Below, one piece after another: positions 25,601 to 32,116 of a stretch of DNA of 39,731 nucleotides. The notes beneath the pieces were generated by a model. It saw only the letters and a list, made by a program, of their open reading frames with translations, was not told the DNA's origin and searched no databases. Where the stretch lies: the IMG/VR virus record IMGVR_UViG_3300003885_000035, positions 1 to 39,731 of that record. One strand, written 5' to 3'. Origin of the DNA: a virus. Each line of letters starts with the position of its first letter. Position 1 is the stretch's first letter. The translations under genes were made by a program, and so were the position numbers.

Positions 25601-26103
25601 AACGAGAATCTCTTATCGAAGAGGTTCATAAACTCAACAAAAAAGGTGTTTAAAATAATCAAGTTCCCTCGGGTTGCCATGGGCTATGCTGCCTTTAGGT
25701 TTTCCCAGTTATTCAGATCAAGTTTATTGTCCCCCATGACGTTAAGGGACACGCCAAGCCGTTGGGCTGCCTCATTGAGGACCGGGTCCTGATTTTGGAG
25801 CGTAACCTGTTCATTCAGTAGGATATACGTTCCGTAAAAATCCATCTGCGCATCGATATTAATCGCAGTTAATTGTTGTGGGGGAGGTGTAACTCCACTA
25901 TTTCCTAAAGGCACCGGTGCGGTGGCCAAAGGATTGTAACGTCTCATTCTCAACGTAGTTCCGCCGTTTCTTGCGTTTCTTGGCATGGCCTTAAGATCAG
26001 CTGGGATCTTATGGATCATGTAAGGTACCGGCACAGAGAGCAGCTTAAAGCTGAACGACTGTTGAACTGGCGCTGGAAGGACTGATGATGTCGTAATAGA
26101 CAT
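22655..26103 (-). CDS. Major capsid protein, split by three group I introns
   Basis: Exons on the minus strand: 26103-25745 (359 nt), 24565-24293 (273 nt), 24069-24054 (16 nt), 22963-22655 (309 nt). Together they make 957 nt and 318 residues. The product matches the N4-gp56 capsid family in order: MRRYNPLATAPVPLGNSG near the start, LNEAAQRLGVSL-RQTEDQLMRDML across junction 1, DLIGQLDNVAGFI-QKWNY-PNQQSTLDAEWG across junctions 2 and 3, and YRPPIYDGPLALNASVGYKF at the end. Unspliced, every exon runs into a stop within the intron, so splicing is needed to build the capsid. ATG 26103 is chosen over TTG 26109 because AAGGAAA is correctly spaced only for the ATG. Junction phases are 2, 2 and 0. Confidence 0.85.
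22964..24053 (-). ncRNA. Group I intron 3 of the capsid gene (1,090 nt)
   Basis: P1: exon GAACUAU pairs all seven bases with intron GUAGUUC, with U-G at the splice site and a 10-nt loop. P7 is GACTA (23102-23098) with TAGTC (23060-23056). A stable P9-like hairpin with a GGAAAC loop and CATG pairing follows. The 3' end is GTAACAGAATG, ending in the required G. The stretch 23983-24009 is 26 of 27 identical to intron 1 at 25673-25699 (P4-P6 region). The endonuclease gene sits in the P6 loop (ATTGTT/AACAAT flank it). Confidence 0.85.
23162..23968 (+). CDS. LAGLIDADG homing endonuclease in intron 3
   Basis: A 268-residue single-chain enzyme with two LAGLIDADG helices: YFAGLFDAEGYV (residues 3-14) and WLAGFLDGDGNL (about 141-152). 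Both keep the acidic catalytic residue. Each is followed by the usual beta-sheet DNA-binding half, and both halves contain a KT/KK-Q region after a PF-VIK segment (ILPFTVIKTPQ, LLPFLVIKKEQ), showing an internal duplication. It is coded antisense to the capsid transcript, so it needs its own promoter. The ribosome site is poor. It should cut the intronless exon junction and drive intron spread. Confidence 0.85.
   Translation: MRYFAGLFDAEGYVSLVPTGHFRIGIEITHSPIIESLQSFLGGKIYEHKRNNKKRSWEWAIVTNTKEMFNFIEHILPFTVIKTPQLQRIKDYLELPRKMRKESRKEISHQLANLKIPLPLTKSHFDFSPSIIPDNSFYEWLAGFLDGDGNLCIYEYKGTSGNQIFNSWIGIFNTHGEAIHFVQQRINGSISQYKGCKYPVWKWVCRQKDSFNLCEKLLPFLVIKKEQCKLMIEYFRIKEFKTREQSYSFDDINKIREIICQIKHLNSL
24054..24069 (-). 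other. 16-nt micro-exon of the capsid gene
   Basis: ACAAAAGTGGAACTAT lies between the 3' splice site of intron 2 and the 5' splice site of intron 3. It contributes residues (I)QKWNY, which restores the length and Tyr-Pro of the capsid family at this point (GFI-QKWNY-PNQQS). Its last seven bases form the P1 helix of intron 3, so the exon is barely longer than that splice-site recognition element. Confidence 0.8.
24070..24292 (-). ncRNA. Group I intron 2 of the capsid gene (223 nt, no ORF)
   Basis: P1: exon AUUCAU pairs with intron GUGAAU, with the U-G at the splice site and a 10-nt loop. P7 is GACTG (24208-24204) with CAGTC (24174-24170). P8 is the hairpin CGTCT-AAT-AGACG. P9 has CCATGA/TCATGG. 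The 3' end GTAACAGAATG is identical to intron 3, with TCAGTAGGTGTAGAA and CCGAAA shared just upstream. The core is complete but there is no endonuclease gene. Confidence 0.85.
24712..24740 (+). promoter_or_regulatory. Candidate promoter for the intron 1 endonuclease
   Basis: TTGACA at 24712-24717, 17 bp, TAACAT at 24735-24740, on the strand of the endonuclease. A transcript would begin near 24747, so the ATG at 24748 would be at or close to the 5' end (leaderless). This fits the absence of a Shine-Dalgarno sequence. Confidence 0.5.
24748..25653 (+). CDS. LAGLIDADG homing endonuclease in intron 1
   Basis: About 301 residues from ATG 24748. There are two LAGLIDADG motifs: YLAGYIDGDGCF near the N-terminus and YLAGLIESEGTF about 165 residues later. 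The catalytic Asp of the first is Glu in the second, which is normal in active enzymes. The gene is antisense to the capsid gene and lies in the P6 loop of the intron. It is distinct from the enzyme of intron 3 outside the motifs. An ATG at 24739 and a TTG at 24712 are upstream alternatives; the TTG is part of the likely promoter and is rejected. Confidence 0.85.
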   Translation: MPTEFAYLAGYIDGDGCFYLGTTLQKNKEIIVFEYSIQVLSVERENLESFLPYGGYISEKPTRPGHKTPYCWVLKSCADFCTKIANFLIDKEFQCTQVLTLIQSIRQSNFQKVGNQTYEHRLEIINNNRRNKMSDLVTKENIERIKNIGPSITPSEADFAYLAGLIESEGTFRIKSWKPKNRPNKVYNSSLEIGNTRFPIFPWLMDRLGGNISFSDKTQRKRAVAIWSLQSESLFKVIEKIHPFLRTRKKKVCELLMEFQKTILDNGGDRHSLIFKERMTSILAKRESLIEEVHKLNKKGV

Positions 26104-26138
26104 AAGCAATTTCCTTTTATGTTACGCCAAAAACTACT

Positions 26139-26864
26139 CTAACCCGACTTCATTGCTTGTTGCATCTCAGACCAAAGCTGTTTCTTCAGATCTTTGGTGA
26201 GACCATTCTCAAACAAGTGAGCATTACCTATAGCGCTTTGTTTAGTAACGGCATTAACCGATAACGGTTTTTGGGAATTTTCCATGGCCTTCTTTTTTTC
26301 AAGAGACATGGAACTTTCTCCAGGGATCGCTACTTTTTTAAGCAACTTATAGGCAGCCACTGCCTGACTATAAGGGTCAGGCATGTGATATAGGGATTGA
26401 GCAAGTTCTGGCTCTGTTTGTTTCAAAAGCTCTATATTTTCTTTTGTTACAACGTCAGCATAATCTGAAAATTTAAGTTGAACTCTTTCATCGACGGTTG
26501 CTGCATCGCGTTCTTTTATTACTTCTTCCGTGACACTTCTCGCCATTTTTTTCGCAAGCTTCTTGGCCTGCGCGACTGTTAAGATGTCATCTTCGGCGAG
26601 ATTTGCTAGTTCGTCGACCTCCTCTGGAGGAGGGCTCCGTTTAGCCATCTCTGAGAATTGTTTTCCTAATTCCTCAATTTGCTGATCTTTTTCCCGCATC
26701 TGCCGTCTCACTTCCGCCCAGTTATATTCAGCATCATTGCGCTTACGTTGCTGAGATTCCTGTTCTTCTTTTGAAACGTCGTTATGCTCATTAACTGATT
26801 CGCTGGCTTGAGCGTCGCCTTGAAGAGTTTCCTCTTCTACACTCACATTTGCTTCTTCAGACAT
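26139..26864 (-). CDS. Scaffolding protein
   Basis: A 241-residue acidic, Gln/Glu-rich protein directly upstream of the capsid gene. The N-terminal third is disordered (SEEANVSVEEETLQGDAQAS), followed by helices with WAEVRRQMREKDQQIEELGK and a basic, helical C-terminus (GLTKDLKKQLWSEMQQAMKS). Podovirus scaffolds have this layout, with the C-terminus binding the coat protein. ATG 26864 has AAAGGAG at proper distance; GTG 26870 does not. Confidence 0.7.
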   Translation of the reverse strand: MSEEANVSVEEETLQGDAQASESVNEHNDVSKEEQESQQRKRNDAEYNWAEVRRQMREKDQQIEELGKQFSEMAKRSPPPEEVDELANLAEDDILTVAQAKKLAKKMARSVTEEVIKERDAATVDERVQLKFSDYADVVTKENIELLKQTEPELAQSLYHMPDPYSQAVAAYKLLKKVAIPGESSMSLEKKKAMENSQKPLSVNAVTKQSAIGNAHLFENGLTKDLKKQLWSEMQQAMKSG

Positions 26865-26913
26865 TGGCACTCCTTTGGTTGGTGAGACCCATTACACCTA
26901 TAAGTTGTTACAT

Positions 26914-26953
26914 GAGCCCAGTCCGAGTAACGTACGGAAACGAACCTGGGTTC
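26914..26953 (-). other. Structured leader upstream of the scaffold gene
   Basis: GAGCCCAG (26914-26921) pairs with CTGGGTTC (26946-26953), an 8-bp stem. Inside it TCCG/CGGA (26922-26938) forms a second stem. It lies about 50 bases before the scaffold start on the minus strand. There is no T-run, so a terminator is unlikely. A processing site or leader hairpin for the head operon is possible. Confidence 0.35.
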
Positions 26954-27008
26954 AATTAATTTATTGATAACCTCTCAAATATAATATGTCAAAATTTTTT
27001 TTTAAATC

Positions 27009-27038
27009 TTGACAACGTTGACAGAATTCCTGGATAGT
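27009..27038 (+). promoter_or_regulatory. Candidate promoter for the outer-membrane protein gene
   Basis: TTGACA (27009-27014), 18 bp, GATAGT (27033-27038). An AT-rich stretch lies upstream. A second TTGACA at 27019 makes the pair TTGACAACGTTGACA, whose half-site TGTCAAC recurs in the early operator. Overlap with an operator would allow repression, but this is weakly supported. Confidence 0.4.
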
Positions 27039-27065
27039 TAAAATGTTCTTTAAGGGGAGAAAAAC

Positions 27066-27716
27066 ATGAAAAAATTACTTGGCGCTGCTTTAATAGCAGC
27101 CACTTCTGTGTGTGTTGCTCAAGAAGAGAAAACATATAAACATTGCTTTTCACCAAAAGCATTTTATCGTTATCACAAAGAAGAAAATTACACTTATAAA
27201 ACTTACGGAATGGGATTTCAGTATTCTTTTCAGAAAGACAATGGTTTAAATGTAAAACTTTCGGCATTAAATAGCCTGAAGGGCAAAGAGGTGTTGATTG
27301 AAACAGAAAACACTCTGTTCTTTCGATTCCCTTTACTCGAAGATCAATATCTTTATCCGATTGTTTCTACTAGGTATTCTTCTCACAATATAAAACAATA
27401 TAATAGTCAGAATACTTTTATCTCTAAAAGCTCTCTTGCGGCAGGTGTAGGCTGGGAAAAAAGATTTTCGAAGATTTTCCAACTCCAAATTGAAGGATCC
27501 ATTTTGCGTGACTTACATAATGCTCTTATCATTCATGAATCCAATACTTTTTGGGGCCAGTCTTATTCCAACCCTTATGGATTTCGTGGGAAGATAGGGC
27601 TCAGTTCCCACTGGAAAGACAAGTTATATATTGATTTAGAAACAAATTACTCACAAACTTTTCAAGAATGTTACAAAGAAATTGGAACCGAAATTATATT
27701 TAAATGGGGATTTTGA
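27066..27716 (+). CDS. Secreted outer-membrane beta-barrel-like protein
   Basis: A 216-residue protein. The N-terminus MKKLLGAALIAATSVCVAQE is a Sec signal peptide with a likely cut after CVA. The mature part alternates polar and hydrophobic residues in short strands (YGMGFQYSFQKDNGLNVKLS, SSLAAGVGWEKRFSKIFQLQ, YIDLETNYSQTFQ) and ends IIFKWGF, the C-terminal aromatic signal read by the BAM machinery. This is the profile of a small 8-10 strand porin-like protein. In phages, comparable proteins (such as lambda Lom) alter the host surface or block superinfection. Strong AAGGGGAG site. The function is inferred. Confidence 0.65.
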   Translation: MKKLLGAALIAATSVCVAQEEKTYKHCFSPKAFYRYHKEENYTYKTYGMGFQYSFQKDNGLNVKLSALNSLKGKEVLIETENTLFFRFPLLEDQYLYPIVSTRYSSHNIKQYNSQNTFISKSSLAAGVGWEKRFSKIFQLQIEGSILRDLHNALIIHESNTFWGQSYSNPYGFRGKIGLSSHWKDKLYIDLETNYSQTFQECYKEIGTEIIFKWGF

Positions 27717-27967
27717 TGAAAAAGATAATGATTTTATTTATTCTAGGAACAATGAGTTTGGTATTTTCTGCTGACAGATTTTACCCCCTTCCCGACGAGG
27801 AGGGTGTAATGGAGGAAATTCCGGCATATCTTGAAAAGATTTATAACGTTTTACTTGAACTTAATGAAAATCATTCAATAATCATTGAGCAATTGAGCTT
27901 TCTAAAAGAAGCTGCTCAAGAAGCGAAAGTTGAAATATGGACCGATAATCAGTCTCTCTTAGAGTGA
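27716..27967 (+). CDS. Small secreted protein paired with the barrel protein
   Basis: An 83-residue protein. ATG 27716 overlaps the upstream TGA (TGATG). A signal peptide (MKKIMILFILGTMSLVFSA) is followed by a short acidic helical domain (IPAYLEKIYNVLLELNENHS). It is probably periplasmic and made together with the barrel protein, as a partner or chaperone. No family recognised. It overlaps the convergent gene at 27949 by 19 bases. Confidence 0.6.
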   Translation: MKKIMILFILGTMSLVFSADRFYPLPDEEGVMEEIPAYLEKIYNVLLELNENHSIIIEQLSFLKEAAQEAKVEIWTDNQSLLE

Positions 27968-28440
27968 AAAGGGGTTGAAGCTTCTTTCACCCAACCTACT
28001 AAATCCGGATCATAAAGATTCGGATTTTTTAGTATAGATTTGCAATCTTCCCATCCTGGAACAGTCCAAATTAATTTGACAAGGCCATGTTTAGGATCAA
28101 CTTCATAAAGTGATTTCGCAGAATTAGGATGTACATTCATTACTTCATGCGGCAGCCATTTTCTCTCAGGAAAACACATCGCCTTCTGAAGCATGGCATT
28201 TTCCACGCCTAGATTGCCTAATTGCTTTTTAAATAAGTGCAGAATAAAAAAAGTCTTCTTATATTCTTTACAGCCCTTCTCGGCAGCTTCTTGAATATAG
28301 GCGACAATGCCTTTGCCCATTTCGTCTAAAATTTCTTCTGCAGTATAATTTGGCTGTTCTTTCGAAATGATGTCATGGACAGCTTGGCCTACACGCATCC
28401 CTGTAGCCCCGAAACGGTCGTAAGAATATTTTTTATCCAT
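27949..28440 (-). CDS. Conserved hypothetical virion-region protein
   Basis: A 163-residue protein. Helical N-terminal half (YTAEEILDEMGKGIVAYIQE). The C-terminal half has LYEVDPKHGLVKLIWTVPGW and DCKSILKNPNLYDPDLVGWV, which look conserved and enzyme-free. It lies between the small basic proteins and the scaffold gene, so it is probably a virion or assembly protein. I do not recognise a family. Confidence 0.55.
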   Translation of the reverse strand: MDKKYSYDRFGATGMRVGQAVHDIISKEQPNYTAEEILDEMGKGIVAYIQEAAEKGCKEYKKTFFILHLFKKQLGNLGVENAMLQKAMCFPERKWLPHEVMNVHPNSAKSLYEVDPKHGLVKLIWTVPGWEDCKSILKNPNLYDPDLVGWVKEASTPFHSKRD

Positions 28441-28450
28441 TAATGATGTA

Positions 28451-28678
28451 TTACCACCAGCCGGTATTTTCTTCTACTATTTCTTTTTCTGGTAGTGTAA
28501 CTTCTTTTTCTTCAGTATCGCCAGGTCCTGGCCCGAATCGAATAGCGGCGTCTCTAATTTCCTCTACTGCTTCTTTTTGAGTTGGACTCAGGAAAGTTTG
28601 ATCGAATCTTTTCTCTAAAAATTTAGAGCCACATGCCGTTAAAAAAAATATAGGCAATATTATTAATATAGTTTTCAT
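28451..28678 (-). CDS. Small lipoprotein
   Basis: A 75-residue protein. MKTILIILPIFFLTACGSKF is a lipoprotein signal peptide with lipobox LTAC; Cys16 would be lipidated. The mature part is 60 residues, acidic, and ends NTGWW. Size and lipidation would allow an o-spanin, but it is not Pro-rich and no i-spanin overlaps it. Another role at the host envelope is equally possible. The start follows AGGGGAAATAAA. Confidence 0.65.
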   Translation of the reverse strand: MKTILIILPIFFLTACGSKFLEKRFDQTFLSPTQKEAVEEIRDAAIRFGPGPGDTEEKEVTLPEKEIVEENTGWW

Positions 28679-28679
28679 T

Positions 28680-28976
28680 TTATTTCCCCTTTTTTAGGGA
28701 AGGATATTTCCTTCGTACTGCAGCTTTTATACCCGCTGGATTAGGCGCATTGTGAGCATATGCTAAAGCAGCTCTCGCACGCTTTTTAGTATTAATAGGG
28801 TAAGAGCCCCTAGGAGCAGAGCCAGAAGGACCTGCAAAATCAGTCTTTTTAACTTTTTTGTATCTTCCGACGTTGGAGCCACCGGCTTTTTTTTGGAGTT
28901 GAGATTCTTTTCCTCGCGCAATTCTTACTCCCTTGGCAATACTAACAGTGCTTTTTTTTGCTATTTTTTTCTTCAT
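28680..28976 (-). CDS. Basic protein with conserved C-terminal motif
   Basis: A 98-residue protein from ATG 28976, which overlaps the upstream TGA (ATGA). The first 50 residues are strongly basic. FAGPSGSAPRGSYPINTKKR followed by ARAALAYAHN-P and VRRKYPSL is a motif I recognise from many phage proteins (FAGP...YPI...ARAAL...RRKYP), function unknown. A longer reading from TTG 29051 is rejected, because the coupled membrane peptide accounts for that region. The basic charge may serve DNA packaging. Confidence 0.6.
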   Translation of the reverse strand: MKKKIAKKSTVSIAKGVRIARGKESQLQKKAGGSNVGRYKKVKKTDFAGPSGSAPRGSYPINTKKRARAALAYAHNAPNPAGIKAAVRRKYPSLKKGK

Positions 28977-29068
28977 TTTTTTGTGCGAAATAGGAGCATT
29001 ACTGCTTGAAAACCAGCCGCCCCAATAAAACATGCTAAACATGTAAACCAAAAATCTAAAATATTCAT
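28973..29068 (-). CDS. 31-residue membrane peptide
   Basis: ATG 29068 follows AAAGGAAAGAAAA. The product is one hydrophobic helix (LDFWFTCLACFIGAAGFQAV) with a basic end (FRTKK) and its TGA overlaps the next ATG. The coupling and ribosome site support a real gene, although it is too short for most gene finders. It may be a small holin-like peptide. Confidence 0.5.
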   Translation of the reverse strand: MNILDFWFTCLACFIGAAGFQAVMLLFRTKK

Positions 29069-29083
29069 TTTTTCTTTCCTTTT

Positions 29084-29281
29084 TTAACTTTTTGCTCTTT
29101 TCTTGCCAGCTTTTAAACCTCTTCGCCGCGCCTCTGAAATTCCAATCGCAAGGGCCATTTTTCTGTCCTTTACCACAGGCCCTTTCTTGGAACCAGAATG
29201 TAATTTTTTCTTTCCGAATTCTTCCATCACAGTTTTTATTTTCTTTTCTGCCTTAGGAGAATATTTTCTTTTAGTTGCCAC
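29084..29281 (-). CDS. DUF6496-like small basic protein
   Basis: A 65-residue protein beginning at GTG with GAGGTAAC before it. The pattern KIKTVMEEFGKKKLHSGSKK then GPVV-KDRKMALAIGISEARRRG matches a widespread phage family (K-V-M-x-E-[FY]-K-x-x-x-L-x-S-G...R-K-Q-A-I-A-I-x-x-S-E-A). The function is unknown; it is often found near portal and head genes. Confidence 0.7.
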   Translation of the reverse strand: MATKRKYSPKAEKKIKTVMEEFGKKKLHSGSKKGPVVKDRKMALAIGISEARRRGLKAGKKRAKS

Positions 29282-29288
29282 GTTACCT

Positions 29289-29420
29289 CTAATGTAGGAG
29301 GTAAGGCCCCTTCTGCGTTGTTTTTTGAATAACTTTACGCTTTGGGACCTTTACCCCTTTTTCTTTTAATACCTTCTTAGCGATCTTATATGCCTTTCCA
29401 GGCGGTCTCAACATTACCAT
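29289..29420 (-). CDS. 43-residue basic peptide
   Basis: ATG 29420 or 29414; no clear ribosome site. The product (MVMLRPPGKAYKIAKKVLKE, then KGVKVPKRKVIQ) is very basic and helical. It ends 7 bases before the DUF6496-like start. Its codon use fits the neighbours. It belongs to a run of small basic genes between portal and scaffold. Confidence 0.5.
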   Translation of the reverse strand: MVMLRPPGKAYKIAKKVLKEKGVKVPKRKVIQKTTQKGPYLLH

Positions 29421-29431
29421 TGAAATACCAA

Positions 29432-29668
29432 TTATTTTTGGTTAGACATATTAGAATAGCGGGCTTTGTCTCCTTGAGATTGTACAGCGTCTATATCGCT
29501 CATGGTATCATCCAAGTAACCGCCTTTCATGGCGCGATTTGGTGGATAACTAGCCATCACTTTTTCTGAAGGCATTCCGGCATGATCATTCCGGCCTATA
29601 TCTGGGGCGTGTCCCGTTACAAAACCTTTACCGCCGCCACCTTCTTTCATATATTTTTTCTTTCCCAT
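29432..29668 (-). CDS. Small basic/Gly-rich protein downstream of the portal
   Basis: A 78-residue protein from ATG 29668, which has CAGGAG 6 bases upstream; an ATG at 29704 lacks a site. It contains a Gly run (KEGGGGKGFVTGHAPDIGRN) and the segment PSEKVMASYPPNRAMKGGYL. Similar small unordered proteins follow portal genes in related phages. Function unknown. Confidence 0.55.
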   Translation of the reverse strand: MGKKKYMKEGGGGKGFVTGHAPDIGRNDHAGMPSEKVMASYPPNRAMKGGYLDDTMSDIDAVQSQGDKARYSNMSNQK

Positions 29669-29734
29669 TGGAATCTCCTGTTTTGGGCCATTTTTCTTTA
29701 CCATACACGATAAAGAAATATTTAAATAATTTTT

Positions 29735-31813
29735 TTATACTGCTGCAGGTTGTTCTGCTATTTTTTCTTCTTCACGAACTGGCCGAGCTTGTTCCTCGGT
29801 CTTGCCGAGCGCCGCATCCGTGCTTTCTTTAGCTTCTGTAGCTTGGGTTTCTTGGATGGCACGAATAATATCGAGTGCTTTTCCGAGTTGGTTGAGATCA
29901 ATGTCTGTAAGTTCTTTAACTGCTTTAATACGATCAAGTGTACCCAGATCGCGATCTTTCTGAGCTTCAGCAATCCTTTCGATAGCAAGGGCTCTGTTTT
30001 CATCAACCCTGGACGCCCTTTCAACGCCGAGGCCTTCGTTTGCCATTGCTTTCGCCTTAAGGTCCTCGATTTGTGCTTTGAGCACTTCGAGTTGGACCGC
30101 TTGCTGCTGCTGCTGGCTTTGAGCTTGTTGTTGTTCTTGCTGATCGAGGGCATCTGTAAGCTCCTTTTTATTTTGTATAGTAGAAGATTCCACAAGAATT
30201 TTAGAGGGAATTTCAACTCCGATTTCTCTAAGTTCAAGCAGCTGTCTCAATTGCAATTGTTTTTGAGTTGTGGTATTTAAACCCTCTTCAATTACTGCGT
30301 CGTATTTTCCAAACGCTCTATTGTAAAATTGCGGAGAAGGTTCTTCGTTTGTTATTCTTTGAATTTTTCCAGGCGTCCAGTTTTGTTGAATAAGTCGAAG
30401 GGTTAAATTTCCAAGAAGTTTCTGCGCATTGTCTAGATTATCGAAAAGGATTTGAAGAGTTGTTAGGCCTGCGCCCTGCCGAAGCATAGAAAGAACTCCG
30501 GCTTTATCGTCATCTGCACTCCCAAGCAATTCCTCGTTCACGCCGGAAACCTCAGCCATTTCTTTTCCAAGCAATTCCGACAATTGGATCATAGAAGAGG
30601 GAACATTACCAGGTTCAATTTTACGAACATCTTCTATGGAAGCTTCAGCTTTAACAGCCAGCCCGCGACCCTGACCTTGCAAGAAAATATCTTTGGGATT
30701 AACTAATGCGTTCTCTTTATATATATATCCTGAATTAACCTGGGACTCTAGAATGTCTAATTCAATAATTCTTCGTCGGTTATACAAATACTGGGCATCC
30801 CGAATTCCGCGCACTACTCCCTGTATGCGCCAGGGAAATTCAGGAACTTGTGGTTCGTAATATCCCCAAACAGGAACGAAAGGATATTGGTCGGTTCCGA
30901 GGGGATTGGGGCCGTTGTACATTACTTTCCCCTGCAAGACGATAGCTAGCTTTACCGTGGGAACTTCTACATCTGTAGTGATAATTTTAGGATAAAATCG
31001 AAGGAATTCTCCCAAGTCTTCATCATTCCCTCGCCATTCCATTGTTTCGCCGGTTTCCCCATCGACTAGCATCTTTTGTCTACGTGAATCTAGATACCAA
31101 AACTCATCATAAATCAATAAATCCTGCATCCCATAATTATATGCCTCAGGCATGAATTGGAATTTGCCGTCTCTATTACCCCATCCGCTAAAGTCTTTGA
31201 TCTCATCCTCTCTTCCTGGAAGAAGCGCCATTGCCTGTGTTCGGGATAAATACTTTCTTGTCCAAAGAGAATTGCAATCCGAGAGATCCATCTTTTTAAA
31301 AAACGGATCGATTAAATATGCGTTGTAATTTACATTGTCGACACAAACATCGCCATTTACGGGATCTTTCCGGTAATCCATCCAGACTGAGAGAAGGTTC
31401 ATGCCGGTCGTAACGGCTCCTTCAAACGCCTCTGAAATCGTGTGCAAAACATTTCCATTTGCATTAACATGATACATCAGCTTTGAGAATTGATCAGAGG
31501 TGTCCTGGTCGCTTCCTTCAATTGGAACCACAACTGTCGACTTCCTATGCTGTCTCTGATGACCAGAAATCATATTTACAATGCGTCTAATGCGATTGAA
31601 ATTAAATTGACGTTTTCGAAATGAAGGTAAGTTTCCATAAATATCATTCCAAAGAGTCTGGTCACCCACTTTGAAACGATTATCGATTTCGGCTTCCGAC
31701 CAAAAGCTCATATTTATCGTAATATTCTTAGCGTAAGTATGATCCATCAATTTTAGGAGGTTGTGATCATTGTCTACGTAATAGGAGTCAGAAAGTTGAG
31801 GAAATAGGGACAT
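29735..31813 (-). CDS. Portal protein, P22-like
   Basis: A 692-residue protein. The N-terminal part has RFKVGDQTLWNDIYGNLPSF, then FNFNRIRRIVNMISGHQRQH, the opening pattern of P22-type podovirus portals. The core continues with NYNAYLIDPFFKKMDLSDCN and FVPVWGYYEPQVPEFPWRIQ. From about residue 560 a long Gln/Ala/Lys-rich helix (LDQQEQQQAQSQQQQQ) forms the barrel region. Length and position beside terminase support the call. ATG 31813 follows AAGG. Confidence 0.8.
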   Translation of the reverse strand: MSLFPQLSDSYYVDNDHNLLKLMDHTYAKNITINMSFWSEAEIDNRFKVGDQTLWNDIYGNLPSFRKRQFNFNRIRRIVNMISGHQRQHRKSTVVVPIEGSDQDTSDQFSKLMYHVNANGNVLHTISEAFEGAVTTGMNLLSVWMDYRKDPVNGDVCVDNVNYNAYLIDPFFKKMDLSDCNSLWTRKYLSRTQAMALLPGREDEIKDFSGWGNRDGKFQFMPEAYNYGMQDLLIYDEFWYLDSRRQKMLVDGETGETMEWRGNDEDLGEFLRFYPKIITTDVEVPTVKLAIVLQGKVMYNGPNPLGTDQYPFVPVWGYYEPQVPEFPWRIQGVVRGIRDAQYLYNRRRIIELDILESQVNSGYIYKENALVNPKDIFLQGQGRGLAVKAEASIEDVRKIEPGNVPSSMIQLSELLGKEMAEVSGVNEELLGSADDDKAGVLSMLRQGAGLTTLQILFDNLDNAQKLLGNLTLRLIQQNWTPGKIQRITNEEPSPQFYNRAFGKYDAVIEEGLNTTTQKQLQLRQLLELREIGVEIPSKILVESSTIQNKKELTDALDQQEQQQAQSQQQQQAVQLEVLKAQIEDLKAKAMANEGLGVERASRVDENRALAIERIAEAQKDRDLGTLDRIKAVKELTDIDLNQLGKALDIIRAIQETQATEAKESTDAALGKTEEQARPVREEEKIAEQPAAV

Positions 31814-31948
31814 ATGGCCTTTTTATAGAGTTAAAATATTTACTTTACAATACCTGTTTCACCTATTTCAATCAAAAGAAAGCCGAAAAATGTTTCTTTT
31901 CTTTTTTCCCGCATTTATTTATTCTCTTTCTCAAATGGAGGAAAGACT

Positions 31949-32116
31949 ATGGAACAATTAAATCTTTTTGAGAAAAATAACGGTGAATATTATTTATATG
32001 CCGAATTGGAAAAGCTCAGAAATTCTACGGATCGTAGATGCAGGGCTATATTTTCATTGCTCACAGAACTTCAAGATCAAGTTATAAAAATGCAGGAAAA
32101 AAAAGATGTGGATTAG
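31949..32116 (+). CDS. 55-residue helical protein, first gene of the accessory cassette
   Basis: ATG 31949 has GGAGG 7 bases upstream. The product (MEQLNLFEKNNGEYYLYAEL, LEKLRNSTDRRCRAIFSLL, TELQDQVIKMQEKK) is helical, with a basic turn. It ends inside the next gene's start. I do not recognise a family. Overlap and ribosome site support it. Confidence 0.6.
   Translation: MEQLNLFEKNNGEYYLYAELEKLRNSTDRRCRAIFSLLTELQDQVIKMQEKKDVD

Larger units (their letters stand above)
24566..25744 (-). ncRNA. Group I intron 1 of the capsid gene (1,179 nt)
   Basis: P1: exon UGUCCCU pairs with intron GGGGACA, with U-G at the splice site and a 10-nt loop. The R-like strand GCAGAGACTAAGCG and S-like strand GCGATAGTCCGA give P7 (24701-24697 with 24662-24658). 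The endonuclease gene occupies the P6 loop, flanked by CTTGA/TCAAG. The 3' end AAAGTAACAGATAG ends in G and resembles those of introns 2 and 3. Splicing gives GVSL-RQTEDQ across the junction, as the capsid family requires. Confidence 0.85.

Noticed and set aside
22655-25680. Leftward ORFs running across the introns as single 432- and 489-residue proteins
   Set aside because: Only their ends look like capsid protein. The middle parts are antisense of the two LAGLIDADG genes and intron RNA; splicing explains them better.
26881-26960. Possible tRNA from the GGTTCAA segment
   Set aside because: No acceptor stem, anticodon arm or CCA-compatible end could be folded; the segment is better explained by a simple nested hairpin.
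28451-28678. Lipoprotein as o-spanin (Rz1)
   Set aside because: Not Pro-rich, and not nested in or next to an i-spanin-like gene; left as a lipoprotein of unknown role.
29758-30280. Frames inside the portal gene on both strands
   Set aside because: They lie wholly within the portal gene, with basic or Phe-rich low-complexity sequence and no ribosome site.
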